A stretch of DNA of 15,225 nt from an uncultured Prevotella sp. (GTDB taxonomy: Bacteria; Bacteroidota; Bacteroidia; Bacteroidales; Bacteroidaceae): contig CALIIG010000254.1 of NCBI GenBank assembly GCA_938018155.1, positions 1 to 15,225 on the forward strand, given 5' to 3'. Shown here piece by piece: positions 1 through 7,069 of the stretch. Numbering within the stretch: position 1 is the first letter of the stretch; each line of letters starts with the position of its first letter. The notes below the pieces were generated by a model. That model was not told the DNA's origin. It did no database searches and saw only the letters and a program-made list of their open reading frames with translations. A program made the position numbers and the translations under genes.

Positions 1-107
1 GCCGTCACACCCATCGTTCGACGACCGTCGTACGCGCTGCTGACGGCCGTCGAACAGCAATATTTACAGGCTTAGGCAGTTATCGTAACGTTTAAATGTA
101 AAAAACG
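1..107. other. Left-edge intergenic DNA with two GC-rich dyads
   Basis: No gene is visible. Two palindromes stand out: ACGACCGTCGT (21-31) and GACGGCCGTC (42-51), with centres about 21 bp apart. GCCGTCA (1-7) and TGACGGC (41-47) also form an inverted pair. This may be the 3' end of an upstream transcript or the last units of a dyad repeat array cut off by the window. What lies to the left is unknown. Confidence 0.3.
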
Positions 108-139
108 AATGGGGCAAAAGCCTTAGCCTTTGCCCCATT
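108..139 (-). terminator. Intrinsic terminator downstream of the flippase
   Basis: A perfect 11-bp stem AATGGGGCAAA / TTTGCCCCATT (108-118 with 129-139) encloses a 10-nt loop. Read on the minus strand it is followed closely by CGTTTTTTAC, a good U-tract. It lies about 100 nt past the flippase stop codon. On the plus strand the following bases are only moderately T-rich, so it fits the leftward transcript best, though it could also stop rightward transcription entering the window. Confidence 0.7.
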
Positions 140-180
140 ATCTTGCTATCTTACAGACGTATCGGTTGTGCGTTATCTCC

Positions 181-260
181 TTTTAATCCTTCAATTCTTT
201 AATTTTTTACTTCTAACCCCGCTCTTTTAATCTTTTAATTCTTTAATTTTTTAATTTTCC
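181..260. repeat. A/T low-complexity tract (AATTCTTTAATTTTTTA copies)
   Basis: The motif AATTCTTTAATTTTTTA occurs twice (about 193-209 and 238-254) inside a run of T-rich, near-repetitive sequence. It covers the 3' end of the flippase gene, whose last codons (KGKGKLKN) fall partly in it. Similar A/T tracts occur at 1754-1790 and 2064-2100. Confidence 0.5.
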
Positions 261-1748
261 CTTTCCCTTTTTCTTTCCTATAAAAGGAATGGATGACAGA
301 GGAATATCGCGCTTAACCACTACCGCCATAAACGCAATAAGGAGCAAAGTATTCACTGCAAGCGATGGAACCGTTGAAAGACGGGCATTGCTCAGCGTCA
401 TACCCACGAAAACAGCAGCGGCAAGCAGCACATAAAAACCAATGTCTTTGAGCGGATAGTTAATCGGGTAGTACTTCTGTCCGAAGAAGTAACTGGCTAC
501 CATACAAATGCCATAGGCCGCAAAACCAGCCCATGCGCACGCCATATAGCTGAATTGAGGTATGAAAACAACATCAATAATGATGAGCACTAAGCACCCA
601 AGGCCCGAGAAATATGCACCCCAAATGGTACGGTCGGTGAGTTTATACCAGAAGCTTAAGTTAAAATAGATACCGAACATAATCTCTGCTGCCATCACGA
701 TTGGGACAACTTTCAGCCCTTCCCAGTAGCTTGGGGCAACCACATGGCGCAATATATCCATGTAGCCTATGACGGCAAGATAGGCCAAAAGCGTAAATAC
801 GATGTAGTATTTCATTACTTTAGCATACGTCCCCTTTTTGTCAGCATCCTTGTTTCCAAACACAAAAGGCTCGTAAGCAAAGCGGAAGGCCTGTGTGATA
901 ATGACCATAATCATGGCAATTTTAATCGTTGCGCCATATATTCCAAGCTGTGCCATAGCTTGCTTGCTGTCGCCATCGTAGAGGTATGGGAAAAGAAGTG
1001 TTGAAGCACTCTGGTTTAATTGTCCTGCCACACCGAGAATAAGCATGGGCCAGGTGTACGAAAGCATTCGGCGACAAAGCTGGCGATCGAAGCCGTATCC
1101 TATGCCACGCATCTCCTTTCCCAACAAAAACATCGTAACAATTGATACGAAAAGGTTCACATAAAACACAATAGCCACATCGGGAGTACCATCTGAAGCA
1201 TAGAGGCCCGGGACGGTAACGCCCATGCCTGGCAACACAAGCAGAAGCAGAGCTACCAGTGTAACATTGATGAGAATGTTGGCAAGCTTGAGGAACATAA
1301 ACTTCCACGGTCGGTGTTGCTGTCGTAAATAGTCGAACATAATGGCAGTCCATGCATCAATTGCCACGCAAATGGCCATAACTCCAATGTATGAAGAGTG
1401 TTCGGCATAGCCCATAGCGGCCGATAAAGGCTTCAGAAATGCAATGACTAACAGCGCAAAACCCAATGCCACAGTGCCCACCATGCGTAACGCTGTAGAA
1501 TAAACCATACGCGGATTCTCACCTTCTTTGCTTGCAAAACGGAAGAAAGTGGTCTCCATACCAAACGTAAGGAGAATGATTAATATGCCTATATACGAAT
1601 AGATATTGGTTATAATACCATATTGTCCTCCGTCAGAGAGCCAGGCATAAGCCTCAATGGGTACCAATAAATAGTTGACAAAACGGCCTGCAATGGAGCT
1701 AATCCCGTATATTGCAGTGTCTTTTAGAAGTGATTTTAAGTTGGACAC
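243..1748 (-). CDS. Polysaccharide/lipopolysaccharide flippase (Wzx-like, MATE/MOP superfamily)
   Basis: This 501-residue, almost wholly hydrophobic protein has about 12-14 predicted membrane segments. It belongs by appearance to the polysaccharide biosynthesis (Wzx/RfbX-like) branch of the MOP exporter superfamily, which flips lipid-linked glycans across the inner membrane. The N-terminus (LLKDTAIYGISSIAGRFVNY) and the following NIYSYIGILIILLTFGMETTFFRF are typical of this family in Bacteroidetes. The start codon is GTG (1748-1746), giving MSNLKSLL; no ATG lies nearby that keeps the conserved N-terminus. A tract of 8-bp A/T repeats lies just upstream of the start, and I see no good -7 box. 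A terminator hairpin lies at 108-139. No glycosyltransferase genes are adjacent, so the substrate cannot be inferred. Confidence 0.85.
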   Translation of the reverse strand: MSNLKSLLKDTAIYGISSIAGRFVNYLLVPIEAYAWLSDGGQYGIITNIYSYIGILIILLTFGMETTFFRFASKEGENPRMVYSTALRMVGTVALGFALLVIAFLKPLSAAMGYAEHSSYIGVMAICVAIDAWTAIMFDYLRQQHRPWKFMFLKLANILINVTLVALLLLVLPGMGVTVPGLYASDGTPDVAIVFYVNLFVSIVTMFLLGKEMRGIGYGFDRQLCRRMLSYTWPMLILGVAGQLNQSASTLLFPYLYDGDSKQAMAQLGIYGATIKIAMIMVIITQAFRFAYEPFVFGNKDADKKGTYAKVMKYYIVFTLLAYLAVIGYMDILRHVVAPSYWEGLKVVPIVMAAEIMFGIYFNLSFWYKLTDRTIWGAYFSGLGCLVLIIIDVVFIPQFSYMACAWAGFAAYGICMVASYFFGQKYYPINYPLKDIGFYVLLAAAVFVGMTLSNARLSTVPSLAVNTLLLIAFMAVVVKRDIPLSSIPFIGKKKGKGKLKN

Positions 1749-1753
1749 GGTTG

Positions 1754-1790
1754 AAAAGTAAAAAGGTAAAAAGGTAAAAAAGTAAAAGAA
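1754..1790. repeat. 8-bp tandem repeat AAAAGGTA upstream of the flippase
   Basis: Four tandem units read AAAAGTA, AAAAGGTA, AAAAGGTA, AAAAAGTA (1754-1784), then AAAGAA. On the minus strand this is TTTTTACC/T repeated immediately 5' of the flippase GTG start (1748). Part of it (about 1770-1790) is an inverted match to 2081-2101 on the far side of the broken gene. Confidence 0.65.
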
Positions 1791-1819
1791 TCAAACTCCT
1801 TTGATGGTATTATCATCTT

Positions 1820-2036
1820 CTATTCCCTACTTTCTATCTGTGTGATTATTGTCTTGTCGTTTTCTTTAACTTTATTAATGATATTGACAGTAGTGCCAAT
1901 AATTGTCTTTAAATCATTAGAAAGAGAATCAAATTCCTTTGCTTTAATGATGTCAGCCTCCTTTAAAAGCTCGAGCCAATAAAAGGTTTCGTTGGCTTCT
2001 TTCAGTGATAAGTCTTAACTTTTTCACAGCTATGCC
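1820..2036 (-). pseudogene. Remnant of a four-helix-bundle protein (23S rRNA intervening-sequence/Avd-like family)
   Basis: On the minus strand a frame ending at TAG (1822-1820) reads LKEANETFYWLELLKEAD, then IIKAKEFDSLSNDLKTIIGT and VNIINKVKENDKTIITQIES. LKEANET.YWLELL is the hallmark of the C-terminal half of the roughly 120-residue four-helix-bundle family found as IVS-encoded and stand-alone proteins. Just upstream, KKLR lies in another frame; removing one base (AGA-CTTATCA read as AGA-TTA-TCA) would restore KLRLSLKEANET, so there is a one-base frameshift. The N-terminal half (helices 1-2) is absent. The fragment lies between inverted A/T-rich repeats (1754-1790 and 2064-2100). It is judged non-functional. 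What is seen is the sequence; the family call is from memory. Confidence 0.72.
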
Positions 2037-2045
2037 ATATCTTTA

Positions 2046-2063
2046 AAAGGCCTGTTGGCCTTT
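2046..2063 (-). terminator. Probable terminator of the SpmA-SpmB-like gene
   Basis: AAAGGCC (2046-2052) and GGCCTTT (2057-2063) form a 7-bp stem with a 4-nt loop about 34 nt past the stop codon. The minus strand continues TTTAAAG, a short U-run. The plus strand has a longer T-rich tail (TTTGTTTTACTTTTTTAA), but no rightward gene precedes it. Confidence 0.5.
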
Positions 2064-2100
2064 GTTTTACTTTTTTAATTCTTTACTTTTTTACCTTTAA
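2064..2100. repeat. A/T-rich inverted counterpart of 1754-1790
   Basis: The segment reads as runs of TTTTAC/TTTTTTAATTC. Its reverse complement contains AAAGGTAAAAAAGTAAA followed by GAAT, matching about 1770-1790 with a single extra A there. The pair flanks the broken four-helix-bundle gene. Confidence 0.5.
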
Positions 2101-3326
2101 AAGAACATATAGCATATAAATACCGCAGCAATAGCACCGGCAACATCGGCAATTAAGCCGCATGTAACGGCATAACGAGTATATTTTATGCTTACCGAAC
2201 CAAAGTAAACGGCAAGGATGTAGAATGTCGTGTCGGTGGAACCCTGAAATAAACAGCTCAATCGGCCGACGAAAGAGTCGGCTCCGAATTGCGTCATCTC
2301 ATCGAGCATCATGCCTCTTGCTCCGCTCCCTGAGAGCGGTTTCATCAACGCTGTGGGCATAGCGTCAACCCATTTAGTGTCTGCACCTATCCAATTAACG
2401 AAATATTTTATGCCAGTTATCAGTCCGTCCATTGCACCTGAAGCACGGAAAATAGCGATGGCTACGAGGAAAGCCACGAGATATGGTATAATACGGACGG
2501 CTGTTGTAAAGCCATCTTTAGCCCCTTCGGTGAAAGTATCGTACACATTTATCTTCTTCATGATACCGGCAATCATAAAGCCTGTGATGATGGTCATGAG
2601 CAAAACGGCTGCAATGGATATGCTTACCGTGTTCATTGCAGCCGCATCAAGCTGCATAAATCCCCAGACAATGCCTGCACATATCGCGCACATACCGCCC
2701 AAAGCAAGTATTAATGTGCGGTTCAAAAGGTTGACATGCTGAAATAACGACGTCACAATAACGCCTACCAAAGAGGCTATAAACGTAGCAATAAGAATTG
2801 GAATGAATACATCAGTAGGGTGTGCAGCTCCCATCTGCGCGCGGTAATTCATGATGCTTACCGGTATAATGGTCAGGCCGGATGTATTGAGAACAAGGAA
2901 CATAATCATCGGATTGGTTGCCGTATCCTTTCGTGGATTGAGTTCCTGAAGCTGCGACATAGCCTTCAATCCCAGCGGTGTGGCCGCATTATCCAAGCCT
3001 AACATGTTAGCGGCTATGTTCATAAATATCGACCCCATGGCCGGATGGTTCTTCGGAATATCAGGGAAAAGGCGCGTAAAAACAGGAGAAAGCATACGTG
3101 CCAACGCATTAATAAGACCGGCTTTTTCGCCTATTTTCATGATGCCCAGCCACAAAGCCAGCACACCCGTAAGGCCAATGGAAATTTCAAAAGCCGATTT
3201 TGACGAGGTGAATGTGGAATCCATCATGGCCGGAAACACCGATGTGTCGCCTAAAAACACCAGTTTTATCAATGCAACGACGAAGCCAATTACGAAGAAG
3301 GCCACCCAAATATAGTTAAGCACCAT
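2097..3326 (-). CDS. SpmA-SpmB fusion: nucleoside-recognition (Gate) domain membrane protein
   Basis: This 409-residue integral membrane protein has two related halves. Residues 1 to about 200 resemble SpmA (GIMKIGEKAGLINALARMLS, MNIAANMLGLDNAATPLGLK, LNTSGLTIIPVSIMNYRAQM). Residues from about 210 resemble SpmB (TAVRIIPYLVAFLVAIAIFR, LSGSGARGMMLDEM, FQGSTDTTFYILAVYFGSV). In spore formers these are two genes named for spore maturation; non-sporulating Bacteroidetes carry the fused form, so a sporulation role is not implied. The nucleoside-recognition/Gate fold is associated with transport, but the substrate is unknown. The start MVLNYIW lies 36 bp downstream of an exact -7 box (3362-3369), and the gene ends in A/T-rich DNA followed by a hairpin. 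It is probably its own transcription unit. Confidence 0.85.
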   Translation of the reverse strand: MVLNYIWVAFFVIGFVVALIKLVFLGDTSVFPAMMDSTFTSSKSAFEISIGLTGVLALWLGIMKIGEKAGLINALARMLSPVFTRLFPDIPKNHPAMGSIFMNIAANMLGLDNAATPLGLKAMSQLQELNPRKDTATNPMIMFLVLNTSGLTIIPVSIMNYRAQMGAAHPTDVFIPILIATFIASLVGVIVTSLFQHVNLLNRTLILALGGMCAICAGIVWGFMQLDAAAMNTVSISIAAVLLMTIITGFMIAGIMKKINVYDTFTEGAKDGFTTAVRIIPYLVAFLVAIAIFRASGAMDGLITGIKYFVNWIGADTKWVDAMPTALMKPLSGSGARGMMLDEMTQFGADSFVGRLSCLFQGSTDTTFYILAVYFGSVSIKYTRYAVTCGLIADVAGAIAAVFICYMFF

Positions 3327-3361
3327 GGCTAATGAGATCTTGTTTTAGATGTTATAACATG

Positions 3362-3369
3362 CAAAGTTA
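3362..3369 (-). promoter_or_regulatory. -7 box upstream of the SpmA-SpmB-like gene
   Basis: The minus strand reads TAACTTTG, an exact match to the Bacteroidetes -7 consensus TAnnTTTG, 36 bp before the ATG. The -33 region is T-rich without a clean TTTG. Confidence 0.6.
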
Positions 3370-3391
3370 GTAAAAAACACAGAGCTAAAGC

Positions 3392-3403
3392 CCGCGTAAG
3401 CGG
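3392..3403 (-). terminator. Weak hairpin after the TIGR02757 gene
   Basis: CCGC-GTAA-GCGG forms a 4-bp stem about 19 nt beyond the stop codon. Its T7 tract (3405-3412) lies on the plus-strand side, which is wrong for leftward transcription; the minus strand continues GGCTTTAGC. It may separate the operon from the next gene, but the evidence is thin. Confidence 0.28.
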
Positions 3404-3421
3404 CCTTTTTTTCGTTCCGGT

Positions 3422-4183
3422 TCAATCAAGTTTACGGGCTATCCCTGCACCGAAGAGGGCAAAATCGGCTTTCAACGGGTCTGTAGGGAACGCCTCACGA
3501 AGCACATTTGTAAGTCGGATTGCAGCCGACATAGTGGCCGATTTCGACGTGATGAGGCCGAGTTTTATGGCTGTACTCACCACGTGTGTGTCCATAGGAA
3601 AGATTAATGTGCGCTTATCCACAAGGCCGTTCCATAGTCCAAGGTCAACGGGGCTGCCGTCACGCACCATCCACCGCATCATCATACACACGCGTTTACA
3701 ACACGATGTGGTATTTTTAGGCACTAAACCGTCGAGCTTATACATATGATACCATTGGCACAATAGGCTGACAGCCTCAAGCCCCGTGCACGCTTTTGAT
3801 ACACGAATATAATTTTTTAAGCTCCCAAATTCGTTAAAAAGCTTTTGCGTGGCTTGCAGAAAAAGGGTAAAGGCATGATGTGAATGCAATCGATAAAAGC
3901 AGCTGTCGTCGTTAGGAAACACTTCTTTGTATCTGCCATTGCATATCCATTGATAGGGCTCGCCATCGCTCAGGTTGAGCAACTGCTGTATTCGGGGCAT
4001 AAATTGCTTGCGGTTTCCATAGCTCAGAACAGAAGCTGTCCAGGCCATTGCTTCCTGATTCAGCCCGCCTTTCACCTGATGCATGAAATACGAAGGGTCA
4101 CCATTGATGAACGATGCCGTTTCGTAGGTATCGGCCAGACGATGCAGAAGAGCTGTTTTTTCAGGTGAAAGCAAGTTGTTCAT
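3422..4183 (-). CDS. TIGR02757 (DUF2400) family protein
   Basis: This is a 253-residue soluble protein of unknown function. Family landmarks in order are FINGDPSYF (25-33), SYGNRKQF (54-61), CCKRVCMMMRWMVR (161-174), VDLGLW (179-184), IFPMDTHV (194-201) and PTDPLKADFALFGAG (233-247). The motif P.DTHV followed by a Leu/Gly segment, then PxDPxKxDFALFGxG, recalls the helix-hairpin-helix DNA glycosylase fold, which is why a nucleic-acid role is sometimes suspected; that is inference only. The gene starts 40 bp after the MATE gene ends and lacks its own -7 box in the gap, so the two are probably cotranscribed. Length is normal for the family. Confidence 0.85.
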   Translation of the reverse strand: MNNLLSPEKTALLHRLADTYETASFINGDPSYFMHQVKGGLNQEAMAWTASVLSYGNRKQFMPRIQQLLNLSDGEPYQWICNGRYKEVFPNDDSCFYRLHSHHAFTLFLQATQKLFNEFGSLKNYIRVSKACTGLEAVSLLCQWYHMYKLDGLVPKNTTSCCKRVCMMMRWMVRDGSPVDLGLWNGLVDKRTLIFPMDTHVVSTAIKLGLITSKSATMSAAIRLTNVLREAFPTDPLKADFALFGAGIARKLD

Positions 4184-4223
4184 TGGTGTTGATGTAATGG
4201 AATAATGCAGAAAAATAAAAGTC

Positions 4224-5591
4224 CTATTGGTTTATTTCAGTCTGCTGCAAGGCAGCTTCTTCGTGCGAAAACTCAATAAATGCCCCGTGCATTACCCATA
4301 CAGTGGTAACGAAAGCGAGCGTATCGCTCCACGCCTGGCACATTTCTACACCCTGCAGACCGAAATATCTCGGAAGAATAATGACAAGAGGTATGAAGAA
4401 AATGCCTCTGCGGGCGGCGGCAAGCAGATTGGCACGCCACGGTTTACGGCAAGTTTGCATCATCATATTGCTAATCATGATGGTGGCTCCAAAGGGCAGG
4501 GTAGCCAGCTGCCAGCGCAAAGCCGTACCCCCTATGGCAATAACCTCGGGGTCGTTACGGAATATGGCAATAATGCCGGGAGTGAAAGCGAATCCCGCTA
4601 ACGTACAGACAAGCAGAAAGATTGTGCCTAAACGTACCGTAAACCCAAACCCATCTTTAAGCCGTTTATACAGGTGAGCACCGTAGCAAAAGCCGCAAAC
4701 GGGCTGAAATCCCTGTCCCAGCCCGATGATAACAGCCATGATAAGCATGCAGACACGGTTTACAACCGACATGCCTGCAATAGCAGCGTCGCCAAAATTA
4801 GCCGCTGCAAGGTTCAGCAGCATGGTTGAGATGGCTTCCAGTCCCTGCCTTGAGAACGAGGGAGAACCTCCATAAAATATTTCCTTAAAACCGTTGAGGC
4901 TGAATTTAAAGCTCGACCAGCGGATAGGAATATTGCCTGCATGGTAAGTCATGGCGAAGAGAATGCAAAAACTTACCACTTGTCCGATGACGGTTGCAAG
5001 GGCTGCTCCCGTAATGCCCATGCCGGCGGTGAATATCAACAGCGGGTCTAACACAACGTTTAATAAGGCTCCGGCCACGATGCCTACCATGGCATAGCGT
5101 GCGTTTCCCTGCAAACGGAGCTGGTTATTCAATGTTAACGAGCTCATAAAAAAGGGCGCACCGAGGAAGATGATGCCTATATAGTGCTCGGTATAAGGCA
5201 GGATAGTGGGGGTGCTGCCCAGAGCAACGGCTATGGGGCGCAGCAGTAGCAGTCCGGCAATACAAACTATACAGCCCGAAAAAAAGCAGGAAAAGAACCC
5301 CAGCGACGCCATGTTGCGCGCATTGTCGTGACGTTTTGCACCCAGTTCGCGCGAAATATAGTTGCCGCTTCCGTGCCCAAAGAAGAAACCGATAGCCTGC
5401 ATCAGGAACATGGCTGTGAAAGTAATGCCGATGGCTGCCGTCGACTGGGTGTTGATATGACCCACAAAAAACGTGTCGGCTATGTTGTAAAGGCTCGTAA
5501 TGAGCATGCTGATTATGGTGGGTACAGCCATAGTACCGATGACCTTTGGTATCGGACCCCGGGTGAGAAAAGTATAGTTATCTGTCTTCAA
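4224..5591 (-). CDS. MATE family efflux transporter
   Basis: This 455-residue protein has about 12 membrane segments in two repeated halves. The N-terminus FLTRGPIPKVIGTMAVPTII, then SLYNIADTFFVGHI and ELGAKRHDNARNMASLGFF, are classic MATE features (multidrug and toxic compound extrusion, Na+ or H+ antiport at the inner membrane). The second half has the matching AIAGMSVVNRVCMLIMAV and GLGQGFQPVCGFCYGA. The C-terminal residues are polar (EFSHEEAALQQTEINQ). The start is supported by a -7 box 23 bp upstream (5614-5621). It is the first gene of a probable two-gene operon with the TIGR02757 gene. The substrate cannot be told from sequence. Confidence 0.9.
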   Translation of the reverse strand: MKTDNYTFLTRGPIPKVIGTMAVPTIISMLITSLYNIADTFFVGHINTQSTAAIGITFTAMFLMQAIGFFFGHGSGNYISRELGAKRHDNARNMASLGFFSCFFSGCIVCIAGLLLLRPIAVALGSTPTILPYTEHYIGIIFLGAPFFMSSLTLNNQLRLQGNARYAMVGIVAGALLNVVLDPLLIFTAGMGITGAALATVIGQVVSFCILFAMTYHAGNIPIRWSSFKFSLNGFKEIFYGGSPSFSRQGLEAISTMLLNLAAANFGDAAIAGMSVVNRVCMLIMAVIIGLGQGFQPVCGFCYGAHLYKRLKDGFGFTVRLGTIFLLVCTLAGFAFTPGIIAIFRNDPEVIAIGGTALRWQLATLPFGATIMISNMMMQTCRKPWRANLLAAARRGIFFIPLVIILPRYFGLQGVEMCQAWSDTLAFVTTVWVMHGAFIEFSHEEAALQQTEINQ

Positions 5592-5613
5592 AACGCTTGC
5601 CTGTTGATAGTTG

Positions 5614-5621
5614 CAAAATTA
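5614..5621 (-). promoter_or_regulatory. -7 box of the MATE operon
   Basis: The minus strand reads TAATTTTG, matching TAnnTTTG, 23-30 bp before the ATG. A TTTG element lies only 12 bp further upstream, too close for a standard -33 box, so only the -7 element is claimed. Confidence 0.5.
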
Positions 5622-5890
5622 AATAAAATAGCGCAAATATCGTTGATGGCCGATGATTTTTCAGTCTGGGTATGGTTTTTCCTGCCTTTTTAAACGCCTT
5701 TTCCTTTTGTCGGATGACAAGTTTGCAAGGTCGTTATTTGTAAAAACAATTCTGAATTTTCAAGGTTAAAATCATAGTTGTTTTAGAATAATGGTATGTA
5801 TGTAAAGCCATATCGATGTGGTTTTGATTAGCCGTGTTGCAGATGTTTTCCCTTCGTTGAGGCCTTTTTTGCCCTTTACGCCACTATTGT

Positions 5891-5979
5891 GTTGCGTTTA
5901 CGGCGTAATGGCGTTGCGTTTACGGCGTAATGGCGTTGCGTTTACGGCGTAATCGGCGTGCGTTTACGGCGTAATGGTG
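5891..5979. repeat. Four-copy 22-bp tandem repeat with dyad core TTACG-G-CGTAA
   Basis: Units start at 5891, 5913, 5935 and 5958. The first two are identical, the third has one inserted base, and the fourth differs at a few positions. Each contains CGTTTACGGCGTAAT, centred on the odd palindrome TTACGGCGTAA. It sits roughly midway between the start of the MATE gene and the end of the Nudix gene. No ORF reads through it. Function unknown. Confidence 0.9.
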
Positions 5980-6271
5980 AGTTAATTGTGCCGTAAAGGG
6001 GCACTGAAAAGAAAGGAAAAGCATAGATTTGGTGCTGCAAAAAATGTTTTTTAGGCCAGCTTCTCACCTGGTTTTATATGCATTTGTGTCTGCCTTTACG
6101 CCGTGAAGACGTTGGAAAATGGATGAAAAAGGGGTTTGTTTTTTGTGAAAACACACGTAACTTGTTGTGTGTCAGCAACATGGCAAAGCTGTTCATTTCG
6201 GGCGTATTTGCAGCCAACAGGTTACTTACGTGCAAATATCGCAGCCACAGAAGGGCGTTTGTCATATTATT

Positions 6272-6538
6272 TCATAGTATATTGGTATGAGTATTATCTC
6301 TTTTTCGTAGAAATTTTATTCCATCCGTGTGAATCAAATCAAATGAAAGTGTAAAACCCATGCGAAGCCAACTTATTTCGTTAATCTTGCCCTCCCAACC
6401 TGAGTGACGAGCCGGTGAGAGCCTGGTTAAGCCATAAGGTGTTGCGAAGACGACAATAGGAACAAGATGTTGTGAGCGATTGGCAACATCAATATTAAAC
6501 AAGGTGTTGGTGTAAAGACAAAAATTTGCTGACTCCAA
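6272..6538 (-). CDS. Doubtful 88-residue ORF overlapping the Nudix 3' end
   Basis: The ORF overlaps the last 44 bp of the Nudix gene in another frame and contains FATPYGLTRLSPARHSGWEG followed by KINEISWLRMGFTLSFDLIH. I recognise no domain, signal peptide or promoter. The polar/aromatic mix is not obviously random, and such a segment may be part of a dispersed intergenic repeat rather than a gene. It is listed because nothing else explains 6272-6494. An alternative is plain noncoding DNA. Confidence 0.15.
   Translation of the reverse strand: MESANFCLYTNTLFNIDVANRSQHLVPIVVFATPYGLTRLSPARHSGWEGKINEISWLRMGFTLSFDLIHTDGIKFLRKRDNTHTNIL
6466..6490 (-). terminator. Hairpin just past the Nudix stop codon
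   Basis: GATGTTG (6466-6472) and CAACATC (6484-6490) form a perfect 7-bp stem with an 11-nt loop, 5 nt beyond the stop codon. The minus strand then reads TTGTTCC, a poor U-tract. It may be a weak terminator or a 3'-end stabiliser. Confidence 0.35.
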
Positions 6539-7025
6539 GCCTGATAGAGGTCAGCCCAAAGCACTCGGGGTTAACCTTATTAAGCGGTATCCACAAGAGG
6601 TTCGCAGCATCGTCGTTGGCTTTTGCCTGTTGGTAAGAGGTAACACGGCATAGGAAAAACAAGTCGAGCGTGTGCACGTCGAAACCCGAATAGGGATAGA
6701 TGTTCGGCCGGCTGAAGAGGTATTGCACATCGGTAACATCGAGGTTGGTCTCCTCTTTCACCTCACGCGCTATGCCTTGCTCGGCTGTTTCGTCCATGTC
6801 GCTGAAGCCGCCGGGCAGGTCGTACGTGCCTTTGGCAGGCTCTTGCTTGCGTACAACGACAAGCAGCTCATGGTGTTCGCTCAGGATAAAGGCCGCTGTG
6901 GCTGCGCTTGGATTGAGGTAATAAACAAAGCCGCAATCGGTACAGTGCTTGCTTTTGGCATCGTTGATATTGAAATTACTGCTGCCACACGCAGGGCAAT
7001 GGGTGAAATGATTTAACGGGTGCAT
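6495..7025 (-). CDS. Nudix hydrolase with N-terminal zinc ribbon
   Basis: This 176-residue protein begins with a zinc ribbon, Cys10-x2-Cys13 and Cys28-x2-Cys31 (CPACGSSNF...CTDCGFVYYLNP), followed by a Nudix fold. The Nudix box runs G73-x5-E79-x7-R87-E88-V-K-E91-E92-T-N-L95, matching GX5EX7REUXEEXGU except that Asn94 replaces the second Gly; the metal-binding glutamates are present. The family cleaves nucleoside diphosphates linked to another moiety. The ribbon-plus-Nudix layout recalls NudC (NADH pyrophosphatase), but the protein is shorter and lacks a clear SQPWPFPxS motif, so the substrate is open. It lies downstream of the lipoprotein gene; a strong hairpin (7041-7069) ends 16 bp before its ATG and no -7 box lies between them. 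Confidence 0.88.
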   Translation of the reverse strand: MHPLNHFTHCPACGSSNFNINDAKSKHCTDCGFVYYLNPSAATAAFILSEHHELLVVVRKQEPAKGTYDLPGGFSDMDETAEQGIAREVKEETNLDVTDVQYLFSRPNIYPYSGFDVHTLDLFFLCRVTSYQQAKANDDAANLLWIPLNKVNPECFGLTSIRLGVSKFLSLHQHLV

Positions 7026-7040
7026 GATGAAAAGAAAAAG

Positions 7041-7069
7041 GACAAGTCACAATGATGGTGTGACTTGTC
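7041..7069 (-). terminator. Strong hairpin between the lipoprotein and Nudix genes
   Basis: GACAAGTCACA (7041-7051) and TGTGACTTGTC (7059-7069) form a perfect 11-bp stem with a 7-nt loop. On the minus strand it is followed by CTTTTTCTTTTC, a good U-tract, giving a textbook intrinsic terminator for the lipoprotein gene. The U-tract runs straight into the Nudix start codon (7025), so it may act as an attenuator controlling read-through. A second small dyad (AGGCAA-TAG-TTGCCT, 7110-7124) lies closer to the lipoprotein stop. Confidence 0.75.

Larger units (their letters stand above)
5622..6494. other. Gene-poor 870-bp intergenic region
   Basis: No ORF here has family features I recognise. It contains the 22-bp repeat array (5891-5979), flanked by half-copies of its core (TTTACGCC at 5876-5883, CCGTAAAG at 5991-5998, TTTACGCCGTGAAG at about 6094-6107), and an imperfect inverted repeat at 6154-6167 and 6215-6232 (CACGTAAC.. 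against ..GTTACTTACGTG, with a duplicated GTAA). An 88-residue minus-strand ORF covers 6272-6538. I see no tRNA and no recognisable riboswitch. Confidence 0.5.

Noticed and set aside
2097..3326. Sporulation gene
   Set aside because: The SpmA/SpmB names come from Bacillus; nothing else in the window suggests sporulation, and Bacteroidales do not form spores.
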